Of a stretch of DNA of 64,000 nucleotides, positions 9,801 to 19,730 are shown one piece after another. Made by a program: the position numbers and the translations under genes. The notes below the pieces were generated by a model, which did not search any database, was not told where the DNA came from, and saw only the letters and a program-made list of their open reading frames with translations. Numbering within the stretch: the first letter of the stretch is position 1; every line of letters begins with the position of its first letter. This DNA comes from Symbiodinium natans (lineage: Eukaryota > Sar > Dinophyceae > Suessiales > Symbiodiniaceae): the NCBI GenBank assembly GCA_905221605.1, contig CAJNDS010002853.1, positions 126,001 through 190,000 of the forward strand, in the 5' to 3' direction.

Positions 9801-12800
9801 GCTTGATCAAGCCCGGTCCAGAACAGGCCTTCCGTTGCCTGTGTCGCATTGCTTGTTTGCGTGGGCTTTTGTGCACAGTGCTTGGCTGATCAACCGCTAT
9901 CGCGTGATCGGCAACATGACTGCTTATGAGAGAGCCACCGGCGCAAGTTACGGTGGCCGCATTGCACCGTTCGCAGAGCCTGTGTACTGCCAAGTCGAAG
10001 CAAAGCAAAAGGGTGACAAGCGCTGGCTGTTGGGGATACTTGTTGGAAAGTCTTCATCCAATGACATGTATGTGATTGCTGGCAAAGATGGCATCCGCCT
10101 CTCCCGATCCATACGTCGTGTGGGTCGCCCTTGGAGCACTGAGGCCTTGCTCTACAATGAGTTGAAGGGATTTCCATGGGACTATGGGAGTGGGGTTGTC
10201 GGAACAAAGTTCGTTGCTATGCCAAAGCAACGGCTGCCTGATGTTGTGCCAGCACCTGCAGTGGAACCAGCAGAGCCTAGTGTCATTCCTGCTGTTGCGC
10301 CAGCTGTGCTGTTGGGCGGGGACACCGATGTCTCGGCTCCTGTGGATCGCAGCTCCCGGCGTGTTCCTCCTCCTGAGAGTGCAAGAGTGATTCCGAATAC
10401 AGCCGACAGCAGTATGGCAGTGGATGAGCCCGGTGCAAACCCTCCAATGAGAGAGGGAGTCCCAAGCACCCCTGAGGCTATGCTGCCTCCTTTGAAGAAG
10501 CTGTGCTTGCGAGCTGTGACGTTTGGAAGCCAAACCTACGAGGTCAATGATGAGAGTGAGTTCAACCTGGATCAGCCCGATGGCTGGGACACTGAGGCCA
10601 ATCTTTGGTCTATGCCGTCCGAGAAGGACGAAAGTTTCACTGATGATGTGGTCGCCGCGCCTGGCGAGGATGATGAGCGACTGTGGTTTCCCGACAATGG
10701 AAGGGAGCCTGAGCTCGACAGCGCCATTTTGGCTGAGCTCGATGATTTGGCCGACAGTGTGGAGGTGGCTCGGCTTATCAAGAAGTCTGTCTTGAGAGCA
10801 GCCACTCCAAATGAAGACGTGAGCTTGATGAAAGGCCTGACGACGAAATTTGTTCGAACATGGAGATTCAAGAAACGAAAGGGGGTCGGTATGTGGTACC
10901 GTCGCTCCCGCCTCTGCGCCCGGGAGTTCCGGTGGCTTGATGACTCCAAAGAGGGGCTGTTCAGCCCCGCGACGAGCACCGACATCGTCCGACTCCTCCC
11001 TGCCTTGTTCCTGACCTGGAAGAAGACTCGCCCTTCCGAACAGTTTGCGCTGGTGGCCCTGGACATAAAGGATGCGTACCTTGAAGTTCCCCAACCAGTC
11101 CCGGTTGTATCCCGAATCCAAGGCCAGGATTTTGTGTTCCAGAAAATGGTCCCAGGGCAACGTGAAGGGTCGCAGCAGTGGTTCAACTACTTTTACGATT
11201 TCCTTGCAGAACACTTTGAAGTGGAGAAGTGCAAAGAGTGTCCTGCCGTGATCCGTTTTAGCAGCAAGTCTACAAGTGTCCATGCAAGTGAGAGCAAAGG
11301 TCCCGGCATGATACACGTTGATGATTCGCTGCTCCTGCTTCCGCTCGATTGGGCCCGTGACTGTTTCATTCCAACAGTGCAGCAGAGGTTCCAGATCACA
11401 TATGAGTTGGCGTATGAAGTGGGCCATTCGTTCAGTTTTCTTAAGCGGTTGCACACGCTGACAGAGCATGGGATCACGATTCGGCAGCCAACTTCGTACA
11501 TCACACACATGAAGGAGATCATGAATGTCAAGGAGAATGTACGCCAGCGTGAACCATGTTGGTCTGAACTTCGTGCTAAAGACACAACCTGCGAGCTTGA
11601 TCATGTTGAAGCAAGCAAATTCCGGCAAGCTGTTGGCACCGCTCTTTACATCTCATGTGACCGGCCTGATGTCGGCTACGCTGTCCGGATGTTGGCCGCC
11701 TACATGGCAAGGCCGACAGAACATGCAAAGATCGGGTTGACGAAGTTAATCCAGTATTTGGTGAACACTGCTCACTATGGGATAGCAATGAAGGCTACAG
11801 CTCCTGGGTCCAAGAAACTGTTCGAGCATGGTTCAGAGGATGATTCCGAGCGCTTTGTGTTGGAGGCATTTTCGGACGCTGATTGGTCGGGGTCGAAGAG
11901 GGACAGGAGGTCATACGGAGGCGCTAGCTACTGCCTGAACGGGCAGTATATTCACTATGTGTGCCGATCGCAAAAGTGCATCAGCTTGTCCTCCATGGAA
12001 AGTGAATACTACAGTGCCGTTGGCAGCTCCTGTCAGGGACTCTTCATGAAGGCGGTGGTCGAGTTCATGAGCCGCAGCCCTTGCGATCTTATCGTCTATG
12101 TTGACAACCAGTCCTGCAAAGCGTTCTGTTTGCGTCAAGGGGTTACCAAGGCTTGCAAGCATTTTGAAGGTCGATTGCTTTGGTTGCAAGATGCAGTGCA
12201 GCAGAAGCGCTTGATCATGAAGTATGTTTCCACTCATGCAAACCTTGGTGACATTCATACAAAGCCTCTCTCCCCAGCTCGGCTGCAGAGTTTGCTGTTC
12301 CTACATGACTTTGTGGATATGCATGACAGGCCAGTGGGATCTGAAGAGTGGGACCGAACCATGGCGACAGAGGGGATGAAGGCCCAGGTCAAGCGTGTTC
12401 GGACAGTGGTAGGCGGCGATGCGTCCAGCACATGGGTGAAACGTGTTGCACTCCTTCTCATGATGATGCCAATTCCTTCGGAAGCTGTTACGTCTGCTTA
12501 CAGTCCTCGGTCGTGGATGTGCAGCTTTGTTCTTTTCTTGGTATGCCTTGCATTTTGCATTGGCAGTGGTACAGAGTCTGATGATCATGATGGGTGGATG
12601 CTTGTTCCACAGCACGACAGGCTGTTGTACTGTCGTGAGACACTTTATGCCATTGCGGGCATGATCTTGAGCTACGTATCTTGGAGCCTTGGGTCACAGG
12701 GCTATGGTGCGGGAGTGGAGGCTGAGATGAACTCCACGACTCAGACCACCACTGCAGGTGGTGGGGACACAGCTGTGATGCCGACCGTCATCGGTGCGAT

Positions 12801-13134
12801 GCTGGTCATGACAATTCTTGGTGGTATTCTTGTGATGCTGACCATGCGGGTCAAGAAGCTTGAAGCCCTACTGGCCGATGCCCAGCAGGCGACAGCAGAT
12901 GCTTCATCACGTGTCAGTCGTGATCTTGCAAGACAGTTGGAGCAGGCGCGGCGCCAGAACCGTGCCCTGGAGACAGAGCTCATTCGGGCTCGCGAGCGTG
13001 CAGGGCCACCTGCACAAGTGGTGATCACAGGCCGAGGCCGATGTTTCCATCACGAGAATTGCCACGTACATCAGAACAATCCGAACAAAGTGCTGACTCC
13101 TTGCAGCTACTGTCAGCATATGTTCTTTGAGTGA
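6811..13134 (+). CDS. Copia Gag-Pol polyprotein with C-terminal membrane/Cys-His extension
   Basis: 2,107 codons. Gag capsid-like helices occupy residues 1-220, followed by a Lys/Gly RNA-binding stretch (230-280) and a CCHC knuckle CGWCHKPGHFKRDC (about 283-297). The protease has IIDSGAD (about 427). Integrase has an HHCC-type site (LHECTH...CEHC, about 828) and DDE residues in QFDFCF (869), KCDNEP (943) and FCEKAVDS (983). RT has ALDIKDAY (1417) and HVDD (1500), with His in place of the usual Tyr. RNase H has FSDADWSG, SSMESEYY and YVDNQS (1685-1770). After RNase H there are about 270 extra residues: several hydrophobic segments (1877-1919, 1945-1960, 1992-2012), a coiled coil (2013-2068) and a terminal GRCFHHENCH...CSYC module. 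The start listed is GTG; translation probably enters from the gag ATG in the adjacent frame. Confidence 0.93.
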   Translation: MLPKPEPFRPSTRDEEFAQWPQWSWAFEQYLSCLDPSFDKELHEYARQSTPVLLESLSEQAKARSRIVYGMLNGLLYERGRRLLRSVPSQNGFEAWRLLSNDLMPKTRNRVLALLRTINSWPSFDAKQGIAQQLLRLEAAFEEYAQLERGGLPENNKMATLLSCLTGQLRQHANVVISDDSTYRDLRELVLRWDGAQTKWQSSVASSYGLYEGKKGLHDPGDVVPMEVDRVAKGGRGKYKGGKGKGDKGGKGKGKGDKGGRTDKGKGKGDKGGKAKGDSQALCGWCHKPGHFKRDCYQYKAFLDGKTKGARQVQASAASDAGSSTTLPSSASALQAQQGKSDHPAVRRVTAEPMMFDMSDLADVLSLEPNVRMLTVTAPQSFRMDSGDSNGDWTLPPPDYAELDLQSTVAPQFVRTVSSPSHSVIIDSGADISCIPASFQACGRAASARPLQVCDAQGGAMHVQAERLVDFVLHGGPKPVVIRERCVVANVTQPLLSLGRLTHRGWWPVCKGETAGSGGMALVHHATGAEVPLLLKGYSWAVDAQIRRVEQEGGSPDSPQQHSQVASIQVKLDPDALEAIEYGWHIGATGHFVWRGRSSRFLDPSLIAPIAWPYRSTLMQRSGTWFLLEHCVPWTQIRDVEATLPGGQVAEVITYLHVKVEPVTEIGVQLPEGMLEPEGLPEPNFYSFYRKREQDPPGPVEQDRVVPEEVVMQGLEDVSGEAAGPVHRPLPDQVEVDESAPAGEVEPVSLDGVVLSDDSSLAVLKTAAAKLNLSTAGSKTRLFTRIKNYLDKQRLALELELAADAQTVGERQPRVQPVPREPTPQERLLHECTHVPYQAWCEHCIAMRAVPDRMEFLKQGPRDVPVVQFDFCFTGYTVDKGMVSLDSAPENAQQALKCLVCHDSATGSIGAIPCEAKGDTRYLGIELQRFIQGLGHSTICLKCDNEPSTLALQKAIVAARQRLGLRTITQNPAIGAKGSLGFCEKAVDSVRKLANTLLDQARSRTGLPLPVSHCLFAWAFVHSAWLINRYRVIGNMTAYERATGASYGGRIAPFAEPVYCQVEAKQKGDKRWLLGILVGKSSSNDMYVIAGKDGIRLSRSIRRVGRPWSTEALLYNELKGFPWDYGSGVVGTKFVAMPKQRLPDVVPAPAVEPAEPSVIPAVAPAVLLGGDTDVSAPVDRSSRRVPPPESARVIPNTADSSMAVDEPGANPPMREGVPSTPEAMLPPLKKLCLRAVTFGSQTYEVNDESEFNLDQPDGWDTEANLWSMPSEKDESFTDDVVAAPGEDDERLWFPDNGREPELDSAILAELDDLADSVEVARLIKKSVLRAATPNEDVSLMKGLTTKFVRTWRFKKRKGVGMWYRRSRLCAREFRWLDDSKEGLFSPATSTDIVRLLPALFLTWKKTRPSEQFALVALDIKDAYLEVPQPVPVVSRIQGQDFVFQKMVPGQREGSQQWFNYFYDFLAEHFEVEKCKECPAVIRFSSKSTSVHASESKGPGMIHVDDSLLLLPLDWARDCFIPTVQQRFQITYELAYEVGHSFSFLKRLHTLTEHGITIRQPTSYITHMKEIMNVKENVRQREPCWSELRAKDTTCELDHVEASKFRQAVGTALYISCDRPDVGYAVRMLAAYMARPTEHAKIGLTKLIQYLVNTAHYGIAMKATAPGSKKLFEHGSEDDSERFVLEAFSDADWSGSKRDRRSYGGASYCLNGQYIHYVCRSQKCISLSSMESEYYSAVGSSCQGLFMKAVVEFMSRSPCDLIVYVDNQSCKAFCLRQGVTKACKHFEGRLLWLQDAVQQKRLIMKYVSTHANLGDIHTKPLSPARLQSLLFLHDFVDMHDRPVGSEEWDRTMATEGMKAQVKRVRTVVGGDASSTWVKRVALLLMMMPIPSEAVTSAYSPRSWMCSFVLFLVCLAFCIGSGTESDDHDGWMLVPQHDRLLYCRETLYAIAGMILSYVSWSLGSQGYGAGVEAEMNSTTQTTTAGGGDTAVMPTVIGAMLVMTILGGILVMLTMRVKKLEALLADAQQATADASSRVSRDLARQLEQARRQNRALETELIRARERAGPPAQVVITGRGRCFHHENCHVHQNNPNKVLTPCSYCQHMFFE

Positions 13135-13286
13135 GCAGCCTTACGGACTCCAGGCTTTACGGAGATCCAGCTGCATGTGAAATGCTGAGAGCCACTTGCG
13201 GATACCATGCTTTACGGTGTCCAGGCTCGTTTCACTTGGGGTTTCGGTGAGTTTCGTTGTAGTGTACAGACGAATCTCAGGCGGGG
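13135..13286 (+). other. Copia 3' untranslated segment and polypurine tract
   Basis: 152 bp between the pol stop and the 3' LTR. It contains two CTTTACGG-type repeats and ends in AGGCGGGG (13279-13286), the likely plus-strand primer. Confidence 0.7.
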
Positions 13287-13453
13287 TGAGGAAACCTAAC
13301 ATCCCTGCCCTTTGCACACACCCCATGTATAGGACAAGATGTTTTCACGTGATTTTGGCATGAGCCCAATTTCATGAGAGCATGTTGTGAATTGCAGAAC
13401 TCCGCTGAACCACCAGGCTCTAAGAGTAGTGGAAAAGTCCGCTTGGTTTTTCA
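13287..13453 (+). repeat. Copia 3' LTR
   Basis: 167 bp, TGAGG...TTTCA, identical to 5711-5877. It is followed by the CAGGT target copy at 13454-13458. Confidence 0.95.
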
Positions 13454-13458
13454 CAGGT

Positions 13459-15261
13459 GCATTGCTGTTCCATAGTATATCTTCTTATGGTCGCAATCCA
13501 TGCTAATGGGACGGCACAGAATTTCTTGTCAATCCCTCCCTCAACATTGATCGTAGGAAGGGCAGTGTGACACAGGGAGTCAAACGAGGCAGTGCCAGCA
13601 TATCCCAATGTGACTAGGACAATAAAGAGGGAGGCTTTGGTGACCACACAAGCCGTAAGCCAATGCTCTGTTGTGTTTGCTCCCAGCCCACAGAGCAGGC
13701 AGTGGCTTTGGATGAAAGTACACTGGTGCTCATTGGGTATAGCTGTTCTGTAAGTAATAGTTCTAGCCGGAGCACCAGGCATTGCCGCACATTGCAGGAG
13801 TGGTGCTTGGTTAACATCACAGCAAGGCAGCATGCAGCTGATGGCATGGGCAAGGTCATCAGGGCAGCTTTGGTTGAGATGACAGAGTTTGCAGACTGGC
13901 ATGCTGCCGAACCCATTGTCATACCAGAGCTCTTTCCCTGTTTGTTTGCGTAGGCAGACTCTACATTGCTCGTCCCTAGAGGCATATTGCCTGTACACAA
14001 AATATGCATCGGCTTCTTCAACAATGGCCCATCTAAGTGCGTAGCAACGAGTGACATCCGAAGCCACGTTCTTTGGCGGGAGGTTTAGCGCAAGCAAAAT
14101 GGCACATAGCTGTCTCTCATGTGCATGGTTCGCAACTTTTTGTCGAAGATATCCTTGCGCCTGAACACAAGCAGCATTGCGCAACACTGCTCTAAGCGCA
14201 ATTTGCGCCTGCTTGTGCTTGCGACCGCCTGAGTGAGGGCTCACTCGAGGCAGCGCAGCAGATAGGGCATCATGGCACTTGCTTTTGAACTGCTCAATGA
14301 TTGGTGAGTCTCCTAAGGAGACTGATTTCTGAATGGCTTGCCTGGCTTGCACAAGCAACGAATGGTAGAAGGGAAGGTTGGCCGCATGCGCATTTTCAAG
14401 GTCATGCAGGATAACGTTTAAAGCCCATTTGCCTCTCCAGCGCAGCAGTAGGCCAACTTTAGATAATATGGCGCCTATCTCAGGATCCATTGCCCTAGGC
14501 GCTTTGATAAAATCAAAAACGCCCGCCATATGTTTGGCCTGAATCCAGGGACGCCTCAAAATAGTTGAGCTGGCAATAGCTAGTGCTTTGAGCATATGCC
14601 TTTTGGTGAAGGCGTACAAGGAATTGCAGAAAAGAGGGCAAGAGGCAATGAAGGCCGTATGGAATTGAATCCTGGCAGGCATTGATGCAGTAAGGGAAAG
14701 AGCTTGTTTATTCCTTCTCAACATATTGCACAAGGCCTTATCAAGGATCAGCATGCGCAAGGAAACATCTGACATTTTCCTTTGTCCAACCCAATGGATT
14801 TCATCAATAGACGTTGCTTGCTCCCATTCATATTTTGACATGCGGCCACGCAGGATAAAGCCCAACATTGTTGCAGTCTCAGCAATAATCTTAGACCCCC
14901 AAGGCGTCATGTCGAGGAGAAGGATATCAGCAGTTTTGAAGGGCTTGTTGGTAAGAATAGAAGTTTTGCATTTGCATTTGCAAGGCGATGCAATAATGCA
15001 AGCCAACAAAGCCTGGAAATTTTGCTGTTGTGTGCACATGCAAAGCAGCATATCGCTAGACAGGACGTAGCATTTGCTTCCGCTTACGAAGAGCAGTCCG
15101 TGTCGCACGTCAAGCCTAGTCAAGGACATCCTCATTTGCTTGGTCGAGGCTGTAGATGTTCTGTTGAAGCAGTAAGCACAAGGCTTGATGCAATGAGGGA
15201 CCTCCAATGGTGAGAGTATTGCTCGGTGGAAGCTGTTTGGACTCAATCCAAGCGACACCAA
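13459..15261 (-). CDS. LINE polyprotein: RT C-terminal region with zinc-binding segments
   Basis: Frame of about 600 codons entered from the RT ORF at about 15116-15261, where the two overlap in different frames. The last codons before a false stop at 13420 are Copia LTR; the native frame crosses the insertion point and continues at 5705. The middle is basic and helical, as in LINE thumb/C-terminal regions. Two Cys/His clusters are visible: CRVC...CKLCHLN...C near 13.9 kb and CLLCGLG...HWLTAC near 13.65-13.70 kb, the second resembling the CCHC motif that ends many LINE proteins. The role is probably template RNA or target DNA binding. Confidence 0.75.
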
Positions 15262-17667
15262 ATTGGGCTATGCATGCTCTGACATCCCCAGGGAGAACCT
15301 GTAAAGAAATAAACCCTGCTTGGAAGCATTGGTGACGGAGAACTTGTAACCCCGCGCTGTGCGCTGGTTCGAAAGTTCTTTGTGCCTTTTCCACCCAATG
15401 CAGGCCTTTGGAGGCAGCGCTGTTATCGTCCATGTAAGCCGTTAGTCTTATGAAGGAAGAAATGTCGCGCAGCGCCCAAATTAAGGGATCTAAGGCGAGA
15501 CAGAAAAGGACAACAGAAGTCGCCCTTCCCATAGCAAGGCCTTGGTGGATGGAGATAGGCTCGAGCAAGAAACCTTGCACTTTATGCTGGGTGCGCCTCC
15601 CAAACATAAGGTGGATGACGTAAGCTTTGATCCAGGCAGGGGCAGCTCTTGCCGCTAAGCACTGTAGTACCCACCAGGGATTCACCCGTTCAAAGGCCTT
15701 GGCAAAGTCGGAAAGCATGACTGTGTACTGGGCATCTTTGAGCTCCAAGTAGTGTTGCATTTGGGCATAATTTGCCTGTGGTTCTTTGAAGTGATTAAGA
15801 AGAGCCTGGGCAGGATGTAGCGAGTCTTTGAAAGACTCAGCAAGGACAGCGTAGATTGCGGAGTCAATGATTCGATCACAAGTATCGGGCATGTCTAGTG
15901 GCCTGTAGTTGTCCGCGTACGCACCCTTGTCTGCCTTGGGAATGAAGACTAAGGCCTGAAGCGGATGATCAGCTTGAGACAAGCACATCTCCCACATATG
16001 ATCCCCAAGTAAGTTGGCAAAATAACTCGGATTTTGCCTATAGAAGGCATAGGGCACACCATCGGGACCCGGGGAAGAATCCTTGGTGGTAATAATGGCC
16101 TTGAAGATGATGCTTTCATCTGGTAAGTCAGCCGGCACGAAGGGGGCCCTTTGCGCATATGGCTGTAGGAGTTTGTCCCACTGGTTATCGTATTGACAAG
16201 GGAAGTGGTGCCAAAAGGCTCTAGTTGCCCTTAGTGCAGCATCAAACTGACTCATAGATGTGATCAGCTGGCCATTTTCGCTTCTGACCTGTTGCGAATC
16301 GATGATTCGAGGGCAGATCTTCCTGAAGGCCTGCCACTTAATTTTAGACTTATCAACCTGCAAATCTCTTTGAGCAACCAGGGAACGAAGACTTGGTGAG
16401 GAGGCAGTTTTCAGCTCTGCACCAAGGTGTAGCCGATTAAGCGCTTCTTGAAGCCAATGTCTCGGGAGCTCGGCTGAACCATTACCTGACGGCGTGAAAG
16501 GGGGTATGGTGATATGCCTGGCTAAAGATGTGACGGTGCTGGCGTTGACACCGACAGTCGCACCAGTGCTCCTGTTCAAAAGGCGTACCAACTTCCTAAT
16601 TAATGCAGCAATTGAGTTTCCAGCTTGGGCACGTAGGTTTGCATGCCACAAGAAACATGTGGCTTTTTGTGCAACGAGCGCGTCAGAAGGGCAGAGTTTT
16701 TGACCTTTGTTCTGCTCTTCAATCAAGCGGGCTTTAGTGCAATTAATTAGTTTACGAAGAAGAAGGTGCGAAGGGCTAGTCTCCGCAGCCTCGATGCCAG
16801 GCAAGTCAGTAGTCGCAGGTGGAACAGAAAAAGCCGCAGCAGGAACTGTCCGAACAGGTATCGCCGGGACATCTTTGTCAAGCTTATGCTTCGGCCGAAA
16901 CCGAATCTTTACCAAGTGATGTCCTCCAGTTACTTTTTTGTGCTTCCAAGAGACAGAACAGATCTTGGCGGACAAGTACAACGAACTGGAAATAAGGTAA
17001 TGGTCAAGGTGACTGCAGGTAGAGCCTTGCTCGAAAGTTGGCCTGTCAGACTTGCATTCAATCATGTCGCCTTGAGCAAGGAGATGTGCATACTCACCCT
17101 CCTTCTGCTGATTAACAGCATTGAAGTCCCCCCCAAGGACAACCACATGAGTTGCATCCTTGACAAAAGCACTAAGTGCAGGGAAAAGCTTCCCCCATTG
17201 ATCAGGGTGCCAATAAACCGACAGGAGCCAGTAGCAGACAGACCGAAATCTGACCAGCACGGCAAGGGCAAAACCAGGCACAAGGTCAACAGTTTCTACG
17301 ACTTTATAGTCCTGTGGCAAACAGACAGCAACTCCTCCAGAGTGTCCAGATTCCTTCCAAATAGCGAGAGAGGCAATCGTATTTATTCTGGCTGTTGCCT
17401 GTCTGAATCGGTGTAAACAGGCAGCATTCCATTTGGTTTCCTGCAAAAGCACGGGCGTTTGGTGAGCTAACGCACCAATGGTACGAAGCTTGGCAAGGCC
17501 AATAGTGTCGAAGGTGCACAGCGAGGTAACGTTCCAACTAACGACAGCCTGCAGCTTGCACGGCTCCTTTGGGATCGTGTCGAAGTAAGGAACAAGCCTG
17601 TCAGCTATGAGATTCAGTGCAAGTTCAACTCTTCTGTTGGGAGCTGAAGATTGATAGCAGCGATTAG
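15116..17667 (-). CDS. LINE AP endonuclease and reverse transcriptase
   Basis: The frame is open from about 17667. The endonuclease starts with SWNVTSL and has the catalytic QETKWN (about 17440), LGGDFNAV (about 17130) and SHLDHYLI strings, and GGHHL in place of the usual SDH. RT follows with FIPKADKG...YRPLDMPD, SDFAKAFERVNPWW (about 15.70 kb), GLAMGRATS and AYMDDN (15425-15442). This endonuclease nicks target DNA and the RT extends it on element RNA (target-primed reverse transcription). The first in-frame start-like codon (GTG 17452) would cut off the endonuclease N-terminus, so I extend the frame upstream to the preceding stop. It overlaps the next ORF by 146 bp in another frame. Confidence 0.88.
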
Positions 17668-17901
17668 GTTAAAAGGTCGGCTGTCATTGGCCATGAGAGT
17701 CAGCTCACGTGTTGTGGGATAGGTGAGTGGCAGGTTGTAGGCAAGGAGAATGCTGTTGAGGGATCTGACACGTGCGCGATGTCTACGACAAGCAACATAG
17801 GCATTGAGGTGATCAAGGAAGGTCGTAGACCTTGCCTTGATCACCACGTCACGAATCGTCGTCATAGGGGCAAAGGGTCCCGATGGACCCCATAGAAGCA
17901 A
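17614..17901 (-). CDS. LINE polyprotein, short linking segment in a third frame
   Basis: About 90 codons that bridge the end of the 622-codon ORF (17862) and the start of the endonuclease frame (about 17667). The text reads sensibly across both junctions (basic, helical, with RHRARVRSLNSILLAYNLPL), so two one-base frame changes near 17.88 and 17.64 kb explain it better than a separate gene. Confidence 0.5.
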   Translation of the reverse strand: MLLWGPSGPFAPMTTIRDVVIKARSTTFLDHLNAYVACRRHRARVRSLNSILLAYNLPLTYPTTRELTLMANDSRPFNLIAAINLQLPTEELNLH

Positions 17902-19730
17902 TGGTAGACAGCAGGTTGCCGATCGTAGACATAAATGCGCAGTGCCTTTTCTTGGGTGGGAATTGTGGAGGGGATGTTGTTGTGGGTGACAGTCTGTTGA
18001 TGCACCGTACCTTGCTTATATGTGGTGTAATGTGCGCCTCGTGCATCAATACCAATATACACAGCCTGTCGACACGGTAGAGCAAGCTTAGCAAAGCAAG
18101 AGAAGTCGCGCAAGACCTCGCTAAGCCAGGCTTCGTTCGAGTTGCAATCTGAAGCAAAGGCTTTAGTGGTATAATTCTCAGCAAAGTATGGGGTTAAGAA
18201 GAGCGCAAAGAGTTCCCTTTGCCCAAGGTAAGGGGAACAGAGGATAGTATGGCCGTGCAAATGCAAGGCAGCTTCGTTACCCTCAAATATCAGACAAGGC
18301 GTAGGTAGCTGGCTGTTCTCTTCGATCACTTTGTGAAGGAAGGTGCCAGGGCTGGCTCCTCTTCGTTCAATGTCAACGACCTCAATGATCGATGCTTGGG
18401 TAAGCGCATGCACAGTATCACGAGCCTGGGAAGCATTGAGCATTGCTAAGGCACATTGATCATCTTGTTCGACATATAGGAAGAAGTCGACTGGTGGAGA
18501 CTTCTTGCCGGCGTTGGCATCTTTCAAGTGCTGCACATAGAGAGTATTTTGCTGTCCCTTTACAAGGAGGAATTGAGGGATGAACTCGTCTCTATACGCG
18601 ACAAACTCAAGATGCAACGCTTTGAGAAAGCTGATCAGGCACCACCCTTGTGCAGGGAAGTCAAGAAAATGTAAGGCAAACTTGGCACCGAGATTCGCAG
18701 CAGTCTCTCTGCACAAATTGGCCATGACATTGCGTCTCGATCCACACAAAAGTTGTAATTGAGGGTCGACAATTTGCAAGACACGCTGGATGGCCGATGG
18801 GATCCCTTTTTCTTGCAATAAGTCTTGCGTTTGATGGAATCGAGTTTCCGTCACAAAGGAAATTCCTCTAGGAATGCCGGACGCGCTCTCTCTAATGCCT
18901 TGGAATTTACCTTGGCCGGGGGTATACTCCAGAACAACAGGTTTATTGACAATTAAACCTTGTTTGAGCCAGCCAACAGCATTAAGTTCATCGCATGGAA
19001 AAGGCGCATGAAACTTATGCGAAAACTTGTCTTGTAACTTAACAGCTGTAGTAGCAGCAAGAACTTGTTGGCCATAGCTAGGCCAGTATTGGAGAAACTG
19101 TGAGAGGGGAAGCGGCTTCCAATGACTGTCGGGGTTTTCATTCAGTAACTCTCGAAGGGATGTGTGTTTGATCGCAGCTTTGAGAGCACCAGGGTAGAAG
19201 CAGTTCCCAACAATGGAAGCAATACACATATCATTAATGTGTTCTTCCACATCTGCAAGCCAGATATCGAGCTCAGCATCTCTCAACATTTCCTTGTAGT
19301 GAGCAACCCTGAAGGGAGGAATGCCACTATCACCGATAAGGAAAGCATTTTCTGCACGGAGAAGTTCGTAATTAGCTTCAGCAAAGCGATCCATTGCTGC
19401 AAGGCTTGGGACGTCCGCTTGAAGAGAAAGCTTCTGAACATCTGTTACAAAGCGCAGGCCAATGGGTCCATCAGGAACAAATTTTTCCCATTGTAGATTT
19501 GGAACCCCATTGGAGGTATTAGCCGCTTGTGAGAATTGCCTCTGGAAGGCTTCAGCTCCGCCGAAGCTGGGTACATGGTAAAGAAGGGCAGAGGGGTGGT
19601 AAAAGTATGCAGCCAATCGAAGCCCCCTCTCGCGATCAAAGCGTTTGGGACGAAGCCAAGGCTTGAGCTTTTCGCCAGGGGTTTTATTCCGCACATGTGT
19701 TCCGCAACAGGACGCCATCCTTGGAACCAC
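17862..19730 (-). CDS. LINE polyprotein: end of methyltransferase and unrecognised central region
   Basis: 622 codons overlapping the methyltransferase ORF by 286 bp in a different frame. The switch probably falls near 19.65 kb, where GFVPNA in one frame is followed sensibly by RERGLRLAAYFYHP in the other. The first 70 residues are therefore the end of the methyltransferase. The remaining 550 residues are a well-formed mixed alpha/beta sequence. I recognise no catalytic motif, although YIGIDARGAHYTTY near the end recalls the IDMKGAHYTLL string in the C-terminal domain of the same element. Confidence 0.6.
   Translation of the reverse strand: MVPRMASCCGTHVRNKTPGEKLKPWLRPKRFDRERGLRLAAYFYHPSALLYHVPSFGGAEAFQRQFSQAANTSNGVPNLQWEKFVPDGPIGLRFVTDVQKLSLQADVPSLAAMDRFAEANYELLRAENAFLIGDSGIPPFRVAHYKEMLRDAELDIWLADVEEHINDMCIASIVGNCFYPGALKAAIKHTSLRELLNENPDSHWKPLPLSQFLQYWPSYGQQVLAATTAVKLQDKFSHKFHAPFPCDELNAVGWLKQGLIVNKPVVLEYTPGQGKFQGIRESASGIPRGISFVTETRFHQTQDLLQEKGIPSAIQRVLQIVDPQLQLLCGSRRNVMANLCRETAANLGAKFALHFLDFPAQGWCLISFLKALHLEFVAYRDEFIPQFLLVKGQQNTLYVQHLKDANAGKKSPPVDFFLYVEQDDQCALAMLNASQARDTVHALTQASIIEVVDIERRGASPGTFLHKVIEENSQLPTPCLIFEGNEAALHLHGHTILCSPYLGQRELFALFLTPYFAENYTTKAFASDCNSNEAWLSEVLRDFSCFAKLALPCRQAVYIGIDARGAHYTTYKQGTVHQQTVTHNNIPSTIPTQEKALRIYVYDRQPAVYHCFYGVHRDPLPL

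Larger units (their letters stand above)
5711..13453 (+). mobile_element. Complete Copia-type LTR retrotransposon with a C-terminal membrane module
   Basis: 7,743-bp element with identical 167-bp LTRs (TG...CA), a 5-bp CAGGT target duplication, a PBS directly after the 5' LTR and a purine-rich tract before the 3' LTR. It has one long pol frame in Copia order (Gag, protease, integrase, RT, RNase H). The identical LTRs imply a recent insertion. It interrupts the coding region of the opposite-strand LINE. Gag is split between two frames near 6800, and an extra frame opens inside the 5' LTR. Confidence 0.95.

Noticed and set aside
10054-11628. 524-codon minus-strand frame
   Set aside because: Lies wholly antisense to the Copia integrase/RT coding frame; composition is that of a shadow.
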